NCBI RefSeq assembly: GCF_000349845.1
Contig: NC_020829.1
Location: 4,719,001 to 4,783,000, forward strand
Direction of reading: 5' to 3'
Origin: Pseudomonas sp. ATCC 13867
GTDB taxonomy: Bacteria > Pseudomonadota > Gammaproteobacteria > Pseudomonadales > Pseudomonadaceae
DNA length: 64,000 bases
Below, one piece after another: positions 18,379 through 26,487 of this stretch. Under the pieces are notes generated by a model. It ran no database searches, was not told the origin of the DNA, and worked only from the letters and a program-made list of their open reading frames with translations. Positions within the stretch are counted from its first letter, which is position 1. The number at the start of each line of letters is the position of its first letter. Position numbers and translations under genes: made by a program.

Positions 18379-18406
18379 AGATGGGGACCGGGTGGTGGAT
18401 TTCAAG
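18379..18406 (-). promoter_or_regulatory. Sigma-32 (heat-shock) promoter of dnaK
   Basis: On the minus strand CTTGAA (18401-18406) and CCCCATCT (18379-18386) are separated by 14 bases, a near-perfect heat-shock promoter. The TGA stop codon of grpE lies inside the -35 element. Transcription would start about 60 bases before dnaK. Confidence 0.88.
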
Positions 18407-18965
18407 CCTTCTCGTCGATCGAAGGCGGGGTTTGTTCGGGCGCCTTGCTGACCACGACCATCGCCGGACGCAGCAGGCGACCGTTGAGCAGGTAACCCTT
18501 CTGGAACACCTTGACCACGCTGCCCGGCTCCAGGTGCACGCTCTCCTCCATCGCCATCGCCTGGTGATGTTCGGGATTGAACGGCTCGCCGTGCGGATCG
18601 ACCGGCTCCAGGTTGTAGCGCTTGAGGGTGTCGTGGAACATCTTCAGGGTCAGCTCGATGCCTTCGCGCATCGGCCTGATCGCCTCATCGGTCGAACTGG
18701 ACATCTCCAGCGCGCGCTCGAGGGTATCGACGATCGGCAGCAGGTCGCCGGAGAACTTCTCCAGGGCGAACTTGTGCGCCTTCTCCACGTCCTGCTCGGC
18801 ACGGCGGCGGACGTTCTGCAGTTCGGCGACGGCGCGCAGGCTCTGATCCTTGGCCGCGGCGACCTGCTCTTCCAGTTCCAGCACGCGGGCGTTCAGGTCC
18901 TCGGCAGCACCGGTGTCCGGCTGCTCGTTGAACTGGGAATCCTGAGTCTGTTGTTCGTCAGACAT
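18402..18965 (-). CDS. grpE: Nucleotide exchange factor GrpE
   Basis: GrpE releases ADP from DnaK. The 187-residue protein has an acidic Gln-rich N-terminus, a long coiled coil ([40 protein letters not shown]) split here only by the loop of normal length, and the beta domain ([46 protein letters not shown]). It is first in the grpE-dnaK-dnaJ cluster and carries a separate sigma-32 promoter upstream. Confidence 0.97.
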   Translation of the reverse strand: MSDEQQTQDSQFNEQPDTGAAEDLNARVLELEEQVAAAKDQSLRAVAELQNVRRRAEQDVEKAHKFALEKFSGDLLPIVDTLERALEMSSSTDEAIRPMREGIELTLKMFHDTLKRYNLEPVDPHGEPFNPEHHQAMAMEESVHLEPGSVVKVFQKGYLLNGRLLRPAMVVVSKAPEQTPPSIDEKA

Positions 18966-19036
18966 GCCACTCTCCTAAAAAAGAAAATAAGCCTTTGAAA
19001 ACAAAGCGAACCCATTGGTCCGCGGCTCTGCCGTCT

Positions 19037-19064
19037 ATATGGGGTGGGATTCGGCCACTTCAAG
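19037..19064 (-). promoter_or_regulatory. Sigma-32 (heat-shock) promoter of grpE
   Basis: On the minus strand CTTGAA (19059-19064) and CCCCATAT (19037-19044) are separated by 14 bases. The spacing and both boxes equal the dnaK promoter in the same cluster. Transcription would begin about 65 bases before grpE. Confidence 0.88.
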
Positions 19065-19078
19065 GGCCGAGAGGAGAA

Positions 19079-19113
19079 TTGCCAGCAGCTCAAAATACTG
19101 TATAAATAACCAG
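19079..19113 (+). promoter_or_regulatory. recN promoter with LexA (SOS) box
   Basis: CTG-N10-CAG at 19098-19113 (spacer TATAAATAAC) fits the LexA box. It overlaps a likely -10 (TATAAA, 19101-19106), which stands 16 bases after a TTGCCA -35 (19079-19084). LexA would therefore block polymerase directly. The box is 24 bases before the recN ATG. Induction of recN by DNA damage is the rule in related bacteria. Confidence 0.82.
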
Positions 19114-19136
19114 ACCTATTTATGGAGCCGCCGCCC

Positions 19137-20813
19137 ATGCTGGTTCACCTGTCCGTGCACAACTACGCCATCGTCGAGCACCTCGATCTCGAGCTCGCCG
19201 CCGGCATGACCGTGATCACCGGCGAAACCGGCGCCGGCAAATCGATCATGCTCGACGCCCTCGGCCTGGCCCTGGGCGACCGTGCCGACAGTGGCGTGGT
19301 GCGCCCCGGCTCGGACAAGGCCGACATTCTCGCCAGCTTCGATGTCAGCGCGATTGCCGAAGCCCGCGACTGGCTGGCCGAGCGCGACCTGGAACAGGAC
19401 GGTCCGTGCATCCTGCGCCGGGTGATCACCGCCGAAGGCCGCTCCCGCGCCTACATCAACGGCACTCCCTGCCCGCTGGGCGACCTCAAGCACCTGGGCG
19501 AGCTGCTCATCGATATCCACAGCCAGCACGAACACCAATCGCTGCTCAAGGCCGACACCCATCGCCGCCTGCTCGACGAATTCGCCGGCAGCCAGGAGCT
19601 GGCGCGTCAGGTACACCTCGCCGCGCAGCGCTGGAAGCAGACCCGCCAGGAGCTGGACCGCCTATCGCGCAACGGCGACGAGCAGCGCGCCCGCCACCAG
19701 TTGCTCAGCTATCAGTTGGAGGAGTTGGAAAACCTCGGCCTGAGTGATAACGAACTGGAGTCGCTGGAGGCCGAACACAGAACCCTGAGCAACGCCGGCA
19801 GCCTGATCGCCGCCTGCCGCCAGGTCGTCGAGCTGTGCAGCGAAAGCGATGCCGGCAACGTGCTCTCGGCGCTGACCTCCAGCCTGAACCGCCTGACGGC
19901 CTTCCAGAGCCAGCCGGCAGCGCTCTCCGAAGCCGTGAATCTGCTCTCCAGCGCGCAAATCCAGGTAGAGGAAGCCATCGGCGAACTGAACCGCTTCGTC
20001 GATCACTTCGACGCCGACCCCATACGTCTGCAGCAGTTGGAAGAACGCATGGATGCCATCTACAGCCTTGCGCGCAAGCACCGCGTGCAGCCCCACGAAC
20101 TGCAGGATCTGCAGCAACGCCTGCTGGACGAACTGGAAGCGCTGAACGCCGACGACGAAGCCGTGGAGCGCCTGGGCGACGAACTGGCCGCCTACGCCCG
20201 CCACTATCAGGAGAAGGCCGACGAACTCAGCCGCCTCCGCCAGGGCGCCGCGCCGCAACTGGCCAAGGCCGTGGAGGTGGAAATGCAGCGCCTGGGCATG
20301 CCGGGCGGGCGCTTCGCCATCGAACTGCGCGACGCCACCTCGGACGAACCGCAGGTCAACGGCCTGGAGCAGTTGGAGTTCCTGGTCAGCGCCAACCCCG
20401 GCCAACCCATCAAGGGCCTGGCAAAGGTCGCCTCCGGTGGCGAATTGTCGCGCATCAGCCTGGCGATCCAGGTGATCACCGCGCAGACCTCGCGCATCCC
20501 CACCCTGGTCTTCGACGAAGTGGACGTCGGCATCGGCGGCCCCACCGCCGAAGTGGTCGGCCAATTGCTGCGCCGCCTGGGCGATCGCGGCCAGGTACTG
20601 ACCGTCACCCACCTGCCGCAGGTTGCCGCCCAGGGCCACCAGCACCTGTTCGTGCACAAGGATCGCGACACCCGCGAAACCCGCACCGCCGTGGCCAACC
20701 TGAAGAAGGCCGAACGCATCGAGGAAATCGCCCGCATGCTCGGCGGCGTCGACCTGACCAAGGAATCCCTGGCCCACGCGCGCAAGATGGTGGATTCCGC
20801 CCTACAGGGCTGA
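19137..20813 (+). CDS. recN: DNA repair protein RecN
   Basis: RecN is an SMC-like ATPase acting in repair of double-strand breaks. I choose the ATG at 19137 (MLVHLSVHNYAIVEHLDLEL), giving 558 residues; the in-frame ATG 15 bases earlier adds MEPPP only. Walker A is GETGAGKSIML, then come long coiled-coil arms, the ABC signature VASGGELSRISLA and Walker B TLVFDEVDVGIGG. It stands alone and is controlled by the LexA box. Confidence 0.97.
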   Translation: MLVHLSVHNYAIVEHLDLELAAGMTVITGETGAGKSIMLDALGLALGDRADSGVVRPGSDKADILASFDVSAIAEARDWLAERDLEQDGPCILRRVITAEGRSRAYINGTPCPLGDLKHLGELLIDIHSQHEHQSLLKADTHRRLLDEFAGSQELARQVHLAAQRWKQTRQELDRLSRNGDEQRARHQLLSYQLEELENLGLSDNELESLEAEHRTLSNAGSLIAACRQVVELCSESDAGNVLSALTSSLNRLTAFQSQPAALSEAVNLLSSAQIQVEEAIGELNRFVDHFDADPIRLQQLEERMDAIYSLARKHRVQPHELQDLQQRLLDELEALNADDEAVERLGDELAAYARHYQEKADELSRLRQGAAPQLAKAVEVEMQRLGMPGGRFAIELRDATSDEPQVNGLEQLEFLVSANPGQPIKGLAKVASGGELSRISLAIQVITAQTSRIPTLVFDEVDVGIGGPTAEVVGQLLRRLGDRGQVLTVTHLPQVAAQGHQHLFVHKDRDTRETRTAVANLKKAERIEEIARMLGGVDLTKESLAHARKMVDSALQG

Positions 20814-20816
20814 TCC

Positions 20817-20894
20817 TGCAGGAGCGAGCTTGCTCGCGAACGTGCGTCCGGCCACTCCAGCGCTGAGCGGTTCGCGAGCAAGCTCGCTCCTACA
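20817..20894. repeat. REP inverted pair downstream of recN
   Basis: A GGAGCGAGCTTGCTCGCGAA copy (starting 20821) and its reverse complement (ending 20894) face each other across about 30 bases, in the common REP-pair form of pseudomonads. Each copy is itself a small palindrome (GAGC-AAGCTTGCTC-like). It starts right after the recN stop codon. Confidence 0.85.
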
Positions 20895-20914
20895 TGAAAG
20901 ACGCCCGAAAATAA

Positions 20915-20941
20915 AAACGGCGACCCTTGGGTCGCCGTTTC
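20915..20941 (-). terminator. Bidirectional terminator between recN and fur
   Basis: AACGGCGACC-CTT-GGGTCGCCGTT is flanked by A/T runs on both sides, so it can stop transcription from either direction. It lies 16 bases beyond the fur stop codon. Confidence 0.85.
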
Positions 20942-20956
20942 TGCATCCGCGTGCGC

Positions 20957-21361
20957 TTACTTCTTCTTGCGCACGTAGAGCACCAGATTGTGATCGACGA
21001 GCTCGAAGCCGCGCTCGCGGACGATCTCCTTCTGGCGTTTCTCGATTTCCGAGTCCATGAACTCGATCACTTCGCCGGTATCGACGCAGACCATGTGATC
21101 GTGGTGACCGCTGTCCGCCAGCTCGAAGACGGCATGACCGCCGTCGAAGTTGTGGCGAACCACCAGGCCGGCGGCCTCGAACTGGGTCAGCACGCGATAG
21201 ACAGTGGCCAGACCTACGTCCTCCCCCGCCTCCATCAGCGCTTTGTAGACATCCTCCGCGCTCATGTGGCGTTGCTCGGCGGAATCGAGCATTTGGAGGA
21301 TCTTGACGCGCGGCAGCGTGACCTTCAGTCCGGCTTTGCGCAGTTCGCTATTTTCAACCAT
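20957..21361 (-). CDS. fur: Ferric uptake regulator Fur
   Basis: Fur is the iron-responsive repressor of siderophore and iron-uptake genes. The ATG at 21361 gives 134 residues ([18 protein letters not shown]), identical in length to P. aeruginosa Fur. The frame is open much further upstream, but that part is antisense to omlA and not Fur-like. Seen are the winged helix with [19 protein letters not shown], the metal site HHDHMVCVD and a Lys-rich end without the second CxxC of enterobacterial Fur. It diverges from omlA over about 95 bases. Confidence 0.98.
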   Translation of the reverse strand: MVENSELRKAGLKVTLPRVKILQMLDSAEQRHMSAEDVYKALMEAGEDVGLATVYRVLTQFEAAGLVVRHNFDGGHAVFELADSGHHDHMVCVDTGEVIEFMDSEIEKRQKEIVRERGFELVDHNLVLYVRKKK

Positions 21362-21457
21362 GTGTGCTTTCTCGGCGCGGGATGCTTCGCAGCTTCCCTC
21401 AATGCAGGTATGATCGGGATTTCGTCGCTCAGCCAAGATAGTGGAAGTCACCCCCCG

Positions 21458-21994
21458 ATGCAAAATGCCAAGCTCATGCTGACCAGTCTCGCTTTCACGC
21501 TGGGACTCGCCGCACTCGCCGGTTGCTCTTTCCCGGGGGTTTACAAAATCGACATCCAGCAGGGCAACGTCGTAACACAAGACATGATAGACCAGTTGAA
21601 GCCTGGAATGACCCGACGCCAAGTGCGGTTTATCATGGGTAACCCCTTGATCACCGACACTTTCCACCCTGATCGCTGGGATTACCTGTACAGCATCCAG
21701 CCCGGTGGCGGTCAGCGCCAGCAGGAACGCATGAGCCTGTACTTCAGCGACAGCGACCAACTGGTTGGCCTCAACGGCGACTTCATGCCCGGCGTGAGCC
21801 GTGACGAGTCGATCCTCGGCAAGGAAGGCAGCCCGGCCACCGCGCCGTCGCAACCGACCCAGCAGCAACCCGAGCAACCCAAGGAAGAACCGGCCAAGCC
21901 CGGCTCCGTAGAAGAGCAGATCCAGAAGGAAGTGGACCAGGTCGAAACCGTACCGATCCCGACTCCAGAACCGCTGGACGTGAACCCGCAATAA
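21458..21994 (+). CDS. omlA: Outer-membrane lipoprotein OmlA / BamE
   Basis: OmlA (SmpA/BamE family) is a small lipoprotein of the BAM outer-membrane assembly complex. The ATG at 21458 gives 178 residues with a lipoprotein signal peptide ending at the lipobox LAGC, followed by the BamE core ([40 protein letters not shown]). The C-terminal extension is long and rich in Pro, Gln and Glu, as in Pseudomonas. It is divergent from fur, the classic Pseudomonas arrangement. Confidence 0.95.
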   Translation: MQNAKLMLTSLAFTLGLAALAGCSFPGVYKIDIQQGNVVTQDMIDQLKPGMTRRQVRFIMGNPLITDTFHPDRWDYLYSIQPGGGQRQQERMSLYFSDSDQLVGLNGDFMPGVSRDESILGKEGSPATAPSQPTQQQPEQPKEEPAKPGSVEEQIQKEVDQVETVPIPTPEPLDVNPQ

Positions 21995-22010
21995 GGGGCC
22001 TGCCCCAACG

Positions 22011-22040
22011 AAAAAGCCCGGTCAATGCCGGGCTTTTTGT
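22011..22040 (+). terminator. Bidirectional intrinsic terminator between omlA and rnfH
   Basis: AAAAAGCCCGG-TCAATG-CCGGGCTTTTT is symmetric, with A-run and T-run at both ends, and lies between the convergent genes omlA and rnfH. It can terminate both. Confidence 0.9.
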
Positions 22041-22066
22041 TGCCTGTTATTTCATGACTCGAGAAC

Positions 22067-22375
22067 TCAGCCCCTGGCGGCTTTCGCGCGGGCGGCGCGC
22101 TGCTTGCGCACTTCCTTGGGATCGGCGATCAGCGGCCGGTAGATTTCCACCCGCTCGCCCTCTTCCAGTACGCGCTCATCGGGCCTGGCCACGACCTTGC
22201 CGAAGATCCCCAACGGGCACCGCTGCACATCCAGATCGGGGAACTGCGCAGCGATGCCCGACAGCAGCACCGCCTCGCGCATCCGCGTACCGCAGGGCAC
22301 GCTCAGGCGCAGCAAGGATTGCCGCTCGGGCAGCGCATAGACCACCTCGATGGCGATACTCGCCGGCTCAGCCAT
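22067..22375 (-). CDS. rnfH: RnfH-family ubiquitin-like protein (RatB-type)
   Basis: This belongs to the RnfH / UPF0125 family of small beta-grasp proteins usually encoded next to ratA. The ATG at 22375 ([19 protein letters not shown]) gives 102 residues and overlaps the ratA stop by eight bases. Family features are VVYALPERQ, the [13 protein letters not shown] segment, [13 protein letters not shown] and [17 protein letters not shown]. The role is poorly known; it is sometimes listed as the partner of RatA. Confidence 0.88.
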   Translation of the reverse strand: MAEPASIAIEVVYALPERQSLLRLSVPCGTRMREAVLLSGIAAQFPDLDVQRCPLGIFGKVVARPDERVLEEGERVEIYRPLIADPKEVRKQRAARAKAARG

Positions 22376-22802
22376 GCAACTGCTTGGCGCGCTGGCAGAA
22401 GGCATCGACCATCGTGTTCGCTGCCTGGGTGAACAGCGGGCCGAGGGTGGCCTTCACCAGGGCGCCGGCGTAATCGAAGGTCAGGTCGAGGGAAATCTTG
22501 CAGGCCTTGTCCCCCAGGGCCTTGAAGGTCCACACGCCGTGCAGCTGGGTGAAGGGGCCTTCCTCGAGATTCATCTCGATGCTCTGGCCGGGCACCAGCA
22601 CGTTACGCGTGGTGAAACGCTGGGTGATGCTGCCTTTGGCCACGGTCAGCTCGGCGCGCATGGACACCTCGCTCTCATCCAGCACGGTGGAAGCCGAGCA
22701 CCAGGGCAGGAACTCCGGATAGCGCGCTACATCGTTGACCAGGTCGTACAGAGCCTGCGCCGGATAGGGCAGCAGCGCCGAACGCTGGATATGCGTGCTC
22801 AT
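22368..22802 (-). CDS. ratA: RatA / Coq10-like START-domain protein
   Basis: The 144-residue protein matches the RatA family (SRPBCC fold, related to Coq10): [35 protein letters not shown] at the N-terminus (a longer conserved block than usual for the fold) and [21 protein letters not shown] later. E. coli RatA was described as a ribosome-association toxin, while Coq10 binds ubiquinone. Which role applies here cannot be read from sequence. It is coupled to rnfH and diverges from smpB. Confidence 0.88.
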   Translation of the reverse strand: MSTHIQRSALLPYPAQALYDLVNDVARYPEFLPWCSASTVLDESEVSMRAELTVAKGSITQRFTTRNVLVPGQSIEMNLEEGPFTQLHGVWTFKALGDKACKISLDLTFDYAGALVKATLGPLFTQAANTMVDAFCQRAKQLHG

Positions 22803-22891
22803 AGACGTCTCGCTTTGTCATGGGGCGGCTCGAATGCCCGCCGATCAAAAAACAGCGCGCATTCTCCGAGATTAGTCACGCCCCCTCAAGC

Positions 22892-22909
22892 GTGCATGCC
22901 GGCATGCAC
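22892..22909. promoter_or_regulatory. Perfect 18-bp palindrome between ratA and smpB
   Basis: GTGCATGCC|GGCATGCAC is a perfect palindrome with no spacer in the ratA-smpB divergent gap, about 30 bases upstream of the smpB -10. Lack of a loop favours a protein-binding site over a hairpin. No known regulator is recognised. Confidence 0.45.
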
Positions 22910-22940
22910 CGTCCCGATAGCGGCGCGGCGAGCGACTCCC

Positions 22941-22946
22941 TATAAT
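22941..22946 (+). promoter_or_regulatory. Extremely close -10 element of smpB
   Basis: A perfect TATAAT ends nine bases before the smpB ATG, with no clear -35 at the usual distance. If used, the transcript would start only about three bases before the start codon. No Shine-Dalgarno sequence is present between them. Confidence 0.6.
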
Positions 22947-22955
22947 GCGCGGCCT

Positions 22956-23435
22956 ATGGCTAAACAGAAAAAACACCCTTCGGGGACCATCGCGCAGAAC
23001 AAGAAGGCTCTGCACGACTACTTCATCGAGCAGCGCTTCGAGGCGGGCATCGCCCTGGCCGGCTGGGAAGTCAAAAGCCTGCGCGCCGGCAAGGCGCAGC
23101 TGGTGGACAGCTACGTGCTGCTCAAGGATGGCGAAGCCTGGCTGCTGGGCAGCCACATCACGCCGCTGACCACCGCCAGCACCCACGTCATCGCCGACCC
23201 CGTGCGCACGCGCAAGCTGCTGCTGCACAAACGCGAGCTGGGCAAGCTGTTCGGTGCCGTGCAGCAGAAAGGCTACGCCTGTGTCGCGCTGTCGATTTAC
23301 TGGAAGAAGCACCTGATCAAGTGCGAGATCGCACTGGCCAAGGGCAAGAAAGAGTTCGACAAGCGCGACACCGAGAAGGAGCGCGACTCCAACCGGGAAA
23401 TCCAGCGCGCCATGCGTCACGGCAAGGACGACTGA
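22956..23435 (+). CDS. smpB: SsrA-binding protein SmpB
   Basis: SmpB binds tmRNA and brings it to stalled ribosomes for trans-translation. The ATG at 22956 gives 159 residues ([25 protein letters not shown]), the normal length. The family core is [27 protein letters not shown] in shortened view, with [20 protein letters not shown] and the basic C-terminal tail that forms a helix in the mRNA channel. Its RNA partner ssrA lies 16 kb away in this window. A hairpin (23442-23467) follows the gene. Confidence 0.97.
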   Translation: MAKQKKHPSGTIAQNKKALHDYFIEQRFEAGIALAGWEVKSLRAGKAQLVDSYVLLKDGEAWLLGSHITPLTTASTHVIADPVRTRKLLLHKRELGKLFGAVQQKGYACVALSIYWKKHLIKCEIALAKGKKEFDKRDTEKERDSNREIQRAMRHGKDD

Positions 23436-23472
23436 CGCCTTCGCGCCCTCCACCCGAGAGGGCGCGATCACA

Positions 23473-24249
23473 TCAGGCGTCCACCGCCCCCTGGCGTCGT
23501 TGCGCGCGCTGCAGACGCACCTCTTGCGCCTGCGCCTCGGCCAGCACTTCCTGCACGTAGTCGATATGCCGCTGGGAAATCTTCCGCGCCGCTTCCGCGT
23601 GCCCGCCGACAATCGCCTCGTATAGCTCGCGGTGCTGACGCATCAGTTGCTCGCGAGTCTCGTCGCGTTGCGCGTACATCCCGCCGATATTGGTCACCAC
23701 GTTGCGCTTGAGCAGGTCGAACAGGCCACGGATGGTGTGCAGCAACACGGCATTGTGGCTGGCCTCGGCGATGGCCAGGTGGAAGGCCGCATCCGCCGCG
23801 CCCTCCTCCGCCCGACCGACCTTGCCGGGGCTCTGGTAGCAGTCCTGCAGGGTGTCGAAGGCCTGCTTCAGGCGCTGGTGATCCACCTCGGTCGCACGCT
23901 GCGCGGCGTAGTAGGCGCAGGAGCCCTCCAGGGTATGGCGGAACTCCAGCAGGTCGCGCTGCGCCTCCGGATTGCTTTCCAGCAGATGCAGCAGCGGATC
24001 GCTGAACATCGAACCCAGCCCTTCGCTGACGTAGTTGCCGCCACCCTGGCGACTGACCAGCAGCCCCTTGGCGGCCAGCTTCTGGATCGCCTCGCGCAGT
24101 GACGGCCGCGACACGCCGAACTGCTCGGCCAGCACACGCTCCGCCGGCAGGCGCTCGCCAGCCTTGAGGGTGCCCTCGAGAATCATCGCCTCCAGCCGCT
24201 CGACGATGTCATCCGACAGACGGCGCTGCTTGACCTGACCAAAACCCAT
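23473..24249 (-). CDS. lldR: GntR/FadR-family lactate regulator LldR
   Basis: LldR represses the lactate genes and is released by lactate. I choose the ATG at 24249 (MGFGQVKQRRLSDDIVERLE), which has GGGAG about nine bases upstream, giving 258 residues; a TTG seven codons earlier is less likely. The N-terminal winged helix is of GntR type (LPAERVLAEQFGVSRPSLREAIQKLAAKGLL) and the C-terminal half is an FCD effector domain. It diverges from lldP with an operator between. Confidence 0.93.
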   Translation of the reverse strand: MGFGQVKQRRLSDDIVERLEAMILEGTLKAGERLPAERVLAEQFGVSRPSLREAIQKLAAKGLLVSRQGGGNYVSEGLGSMFSDPLLHLLESNPEAQRDLLEFRHTLEGSCAYYAAQRATEVDHQRLKQAFDTLQDCYQSPGKVGRAEEGAADAAFHLAIAEASHNAVLLHTIRGLFDLLKRNVVTNIGGMYAQRDETREQLMRQHRELYEAIVGGHAEAARKISQRHIDYVQEVLAEAQAQEVRLQRAQRRQGAVDA

Positions 24250-24597
24250 CTTCGTGCTCTCCCACGACAAAACGCTCTGCGCCGCGACCTGCGCGCCGAG
24301 CGCGGCAGCCTAACCAGCCCGGAAGCCGGCAACAAGACCACCCCATCCCTCCGGGCGCCATCGACAAAAGTTGAACCACAGCAAATTGACATGCCGCCAG
24401 CAGGGCTTTTACTCTGAGCGCTCGGATTTGTAAATTGGTCATACCAATTTACCGGAATCCGGATTGCACGACAACACATGCACGAAAGACAACAAGCCGC
24501 GATCAGTCGACCGTCTGCCCAACGCGCCACAAGCGCACCGGAATCGCCCGACCGGCAACCAGGCCCTCCACCCAAAAACAATTAGGGAGCCAACCAG
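24250..24597. promoter_or_regulatory. lldR-lldP intergenic control region
   Basis: This 348-base gap holds a likely lldP promoter (TTGACA at 24386-24391, TTTACT about 16 bases later), the LldR operator at 24432-24450 just downstream of it, and AAAAACAA (24574-24581) immediately before the lldP Shine-Dalgarno. That last element fits the AAnAANAA motif used by the Crc/Hfq catabolite repression system. I see no coding potential in the rest. Confidence 0.6.
24432..24450. promoter_or_regulatory. LldR operator
   Basis: AAATTGGT-CAT-ACCAATTT is a perfect palindrome with the GntR/FadR core TNGT-N3-ACNA (TGGTCATACCA). It matches the form of LldR/LctR operators and lies about 20 bases after the lldP -10, where binding would block transcription. 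Confidence 0.8.
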
Positions 24598-26274
24598 ATG
24601 CAAACCTGGCAGCAGATCTACACCCCGCTCGGCAGCCTTGGCCTGTCCGCGCTGGTCGCCGTTATCCCGATCGTGTTCTTCTTCCTCGCCCTCGCCGTGT
24701 TCCGCCTCAAGGGCCACGTCGCCGGCAGCATCACCCTCGCCCTCTCGATCATCATCGCCATCGTCGCCTTCGGCATGCCCGCCGACATGGCCATCGCCGC
24801 CGCCGGCTATGGCTTCGCCTACGGCCTGTGGCCGATCGCCTGGATCATCGTCGCGGCGGTGTTCCTCTACAAACTCACGGTCAAGAGCGGCCAGTTCGAA
24901 GTGATCCGCAGCTCGGTGCTGTCGATCACCGGCGACCAGCGCCTGCAGGTGCTGCTGATCGGCTTCTCCTTCGGCGCCTTCCTCGAAGGTGCGGCGGGCT
25001 TCGGCGCGCCGGTGGCGATCACCGCCGCCCTGCTCGTCGGCCTGGGTTTCAACCCGCTGTACGCCGCCGGCCTGTGCCTGATCGCCAACACCGCACCGGT
25101 GGCCTTCGGCGCCCTGGGCATCCCGATCATCGTGGCCGGCCAGGTGACCGGCATCGACGCCTTCAAGATCGGCGCCATGACCGGCCGCCAACTGCCGTTC
25201 CTGTCGATCCTCGTGCCGTTCTGGCTGGTGTTCATGATGGACGGCCTCAAGGGCGTGAAGGAAACCTGGCCGGCCGCCCTGGTCGCCGGTGGCAGCTTCG
25301 CCATCACCCAGTACTTCACCTCCAACTTCATCGGCCCGGAACTGCCGGACATCACCTCCGCCCTGGTCAGCCTGATTTCCCTGACCCTGTTCCTCAAGGT
25401 CTGGCAGCCGGCCAGCGAGCGTGAAGTGGTCGCCACCGCCGGCGGCGCCGCCGTCATGGGCGGCAACGGCTCCCGCGGCGCCGAGCCTTCGCCCTACAAC
25501 TTCGGTGAAATCCTCAAGGCCTGGTCGCCCTTCCTGATCCTCACCGTGCTGGTCACCATCTGGACCCTGAAGCCGTTCAAGGCGATGTTCGCGCCGGGCG
25601 GCACGCTGTACAGCCTGGTGTTCAACTTCGCCATCCCGCACCTGGACCAACTGGTGGTGAAGACCGCGCCCATCGTCGCCAACCCGACGCCGATCGCCGC
25701 CGTGTTCAAGCTGGACCCGATCTCGGCCACCGGCACCGCGATCTTCCTCTCCGCCGTGATCTCGATGTTCGTGTTGCGCATCGGCGCGAAAACTGGTCTG
25801 ACCACCTTCAAGGAGACCCTGGTCGAGCTGAAATGGCCGATCCTCTCCATCGGCATGGTGCTGGCCTTCGCCTTCGTCACCAACTACTCGGGCATGTCCA
25901 CCACCCTGGCGCTGGTCCTGGCCGGCACCGGCGCGGCCTTCCCGTTCTTCTCGCCGTTCCTCGGCTGGCTGGGCGTGTTCCTCACCGGTTCGGATACTTC
26001 CTCCAACGCCCTGTTCAGCTCGCTGCAGTCCACCACCGCACACCAGATCGGGGTCAACGACACCCTGCTGGTGGCCGCCAACACCAGCGGCGGCGTGACC
26101 GGCAAGATGATCTCGCCGCAATCCATCGCCGTGGCCTGCGCCGCCACCGGCATGGTCGGCAAGGAATCCGACCTGTTCCGCTTCACCCTCAAGCACAGCC
26201 TGATGTTCGCCGCTATGGTGGGTCTGATCACCCTCGCGCAGGCCTACATCTTCACCGGCATGCTGGTTCACTGA
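24598..26274 (+). CDS. lldP: L-lactate permease
   Basis: LldP is an inner-membrane lactate:proton symporter. The 558-residue protein has the family opening ([20 protein letters not shown]), about 12-14 membrane helices, the [16 protein letters not shown] motif, [15 protein letters not shown] and near the end [20 protein letters not shown] lies ten bases before the ATG. It begins the lldP-lldD-lldE series. Confidence 0.97.
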   Translation: MQTWQQIYTPLGSLGLSALVAVIPIVFFFLALAVFRLKGHVAGSITLALSIIIAIVAFGMPADMAIAAAGYGFAYGLWPIAWIIVAAVFLYKLTVKSGQFEVIRSSVLSITGDQRLQVLLIGFSFGAFLEGAAGFGAPVAITAALLVGLGFNPLYAAGLCLIANTAPVAFGALGIPIIVAGQVTGIDAFKIGAMTGRQLPFLSILVPFWLVFMMDGLKGVKETWPAALVAGGSFAITQYFTSNFIGPELPDITSALVSLISLTLFLKVWQPASEREVVATAGGAAVMGGNGSRGAEPSPYNFGEILKAWSPFLILTVLVTIWTLKPFKAMFAPGGTLYSLVFNFAIPHLDQLVVKTAPIVANPTPIAAVFKLDPISATGTAIFLSAVISMFVLRIGAKTGLTTFKETLVELKWPILSIGMVLAFAFVTNYSGMSTTLALVLAGTGAAFPFFSPFLGWLGVFLTGSDTSSNALFSSLQSTTAHQIGVNDTLLVAANTSGGVTGKMISPQSIAVACAATGMVGKESDLFRFTLKHSLMFAAMVGLITLAQAYIFTGMLVH

Positions 26275-26284
26275 CCGAGCGCTG

Positions 26285-26460
26285 ATCGGCTGCGCGTCGG
26301 CGATACTGCGTTGGAAATGGCCTCGGAAAGCCGCTTGCGGCTAACGCACTTCAGTGCGGCCCCGAAGGGGCGAGTGGAGCGAGTCATGCTCACCTACAGT
26401 TGTAGGCTCCGCTCCCTCGGCCATTTCCGCCTTGTCTCGCTCTAGCTCGCTCGATCCAAA
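26285..26460 (+). repeat. Covarying-stem intergenic element, copy A (lldP-lldD gap)
   Basis: The element reads GATCGGCTGCG...GGCGATACTGCGTT, then stem GGAAATGGCC, a loop region with three tiny hairpins (AGCCGC-TT-GCGGCT, GCACT-TC-AGTGC, GCCCC-GAA-GGGGC), TGCTCACCTAC-AGTT-GTAGGCTCCGC, the complementary stem GGCCATTTCC and GCCTTGTCTCGCTCTAGCTC...CGATC. The boxes recur in copies B and C, while the stems differ. It fills most of the lldP-lldD gap. Confidence 0.75.
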
Positions 26461-26487
26461 ACTTTTCTCTCAAAACGGAAGAGCCCA

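Noticed and set aside
20927..21457. Upstream extension of omlA
   Set aside because: It is antisense to fur; the lipoprotein signal peptide starts at 21458.
21362..21991. Upstream extension of fur to a 344-residue protein
   Set aside because: The extra part is antisense to omlA; Fur is complete from 21361 at the usual 134 residues.
23442..23467. Hairpin after smpB as an intrinsic terminator
   Set aside because: The stem is good (GCGCCCTC/GAGGGCGC) but no T-run follows, so it was kept only as a remark.
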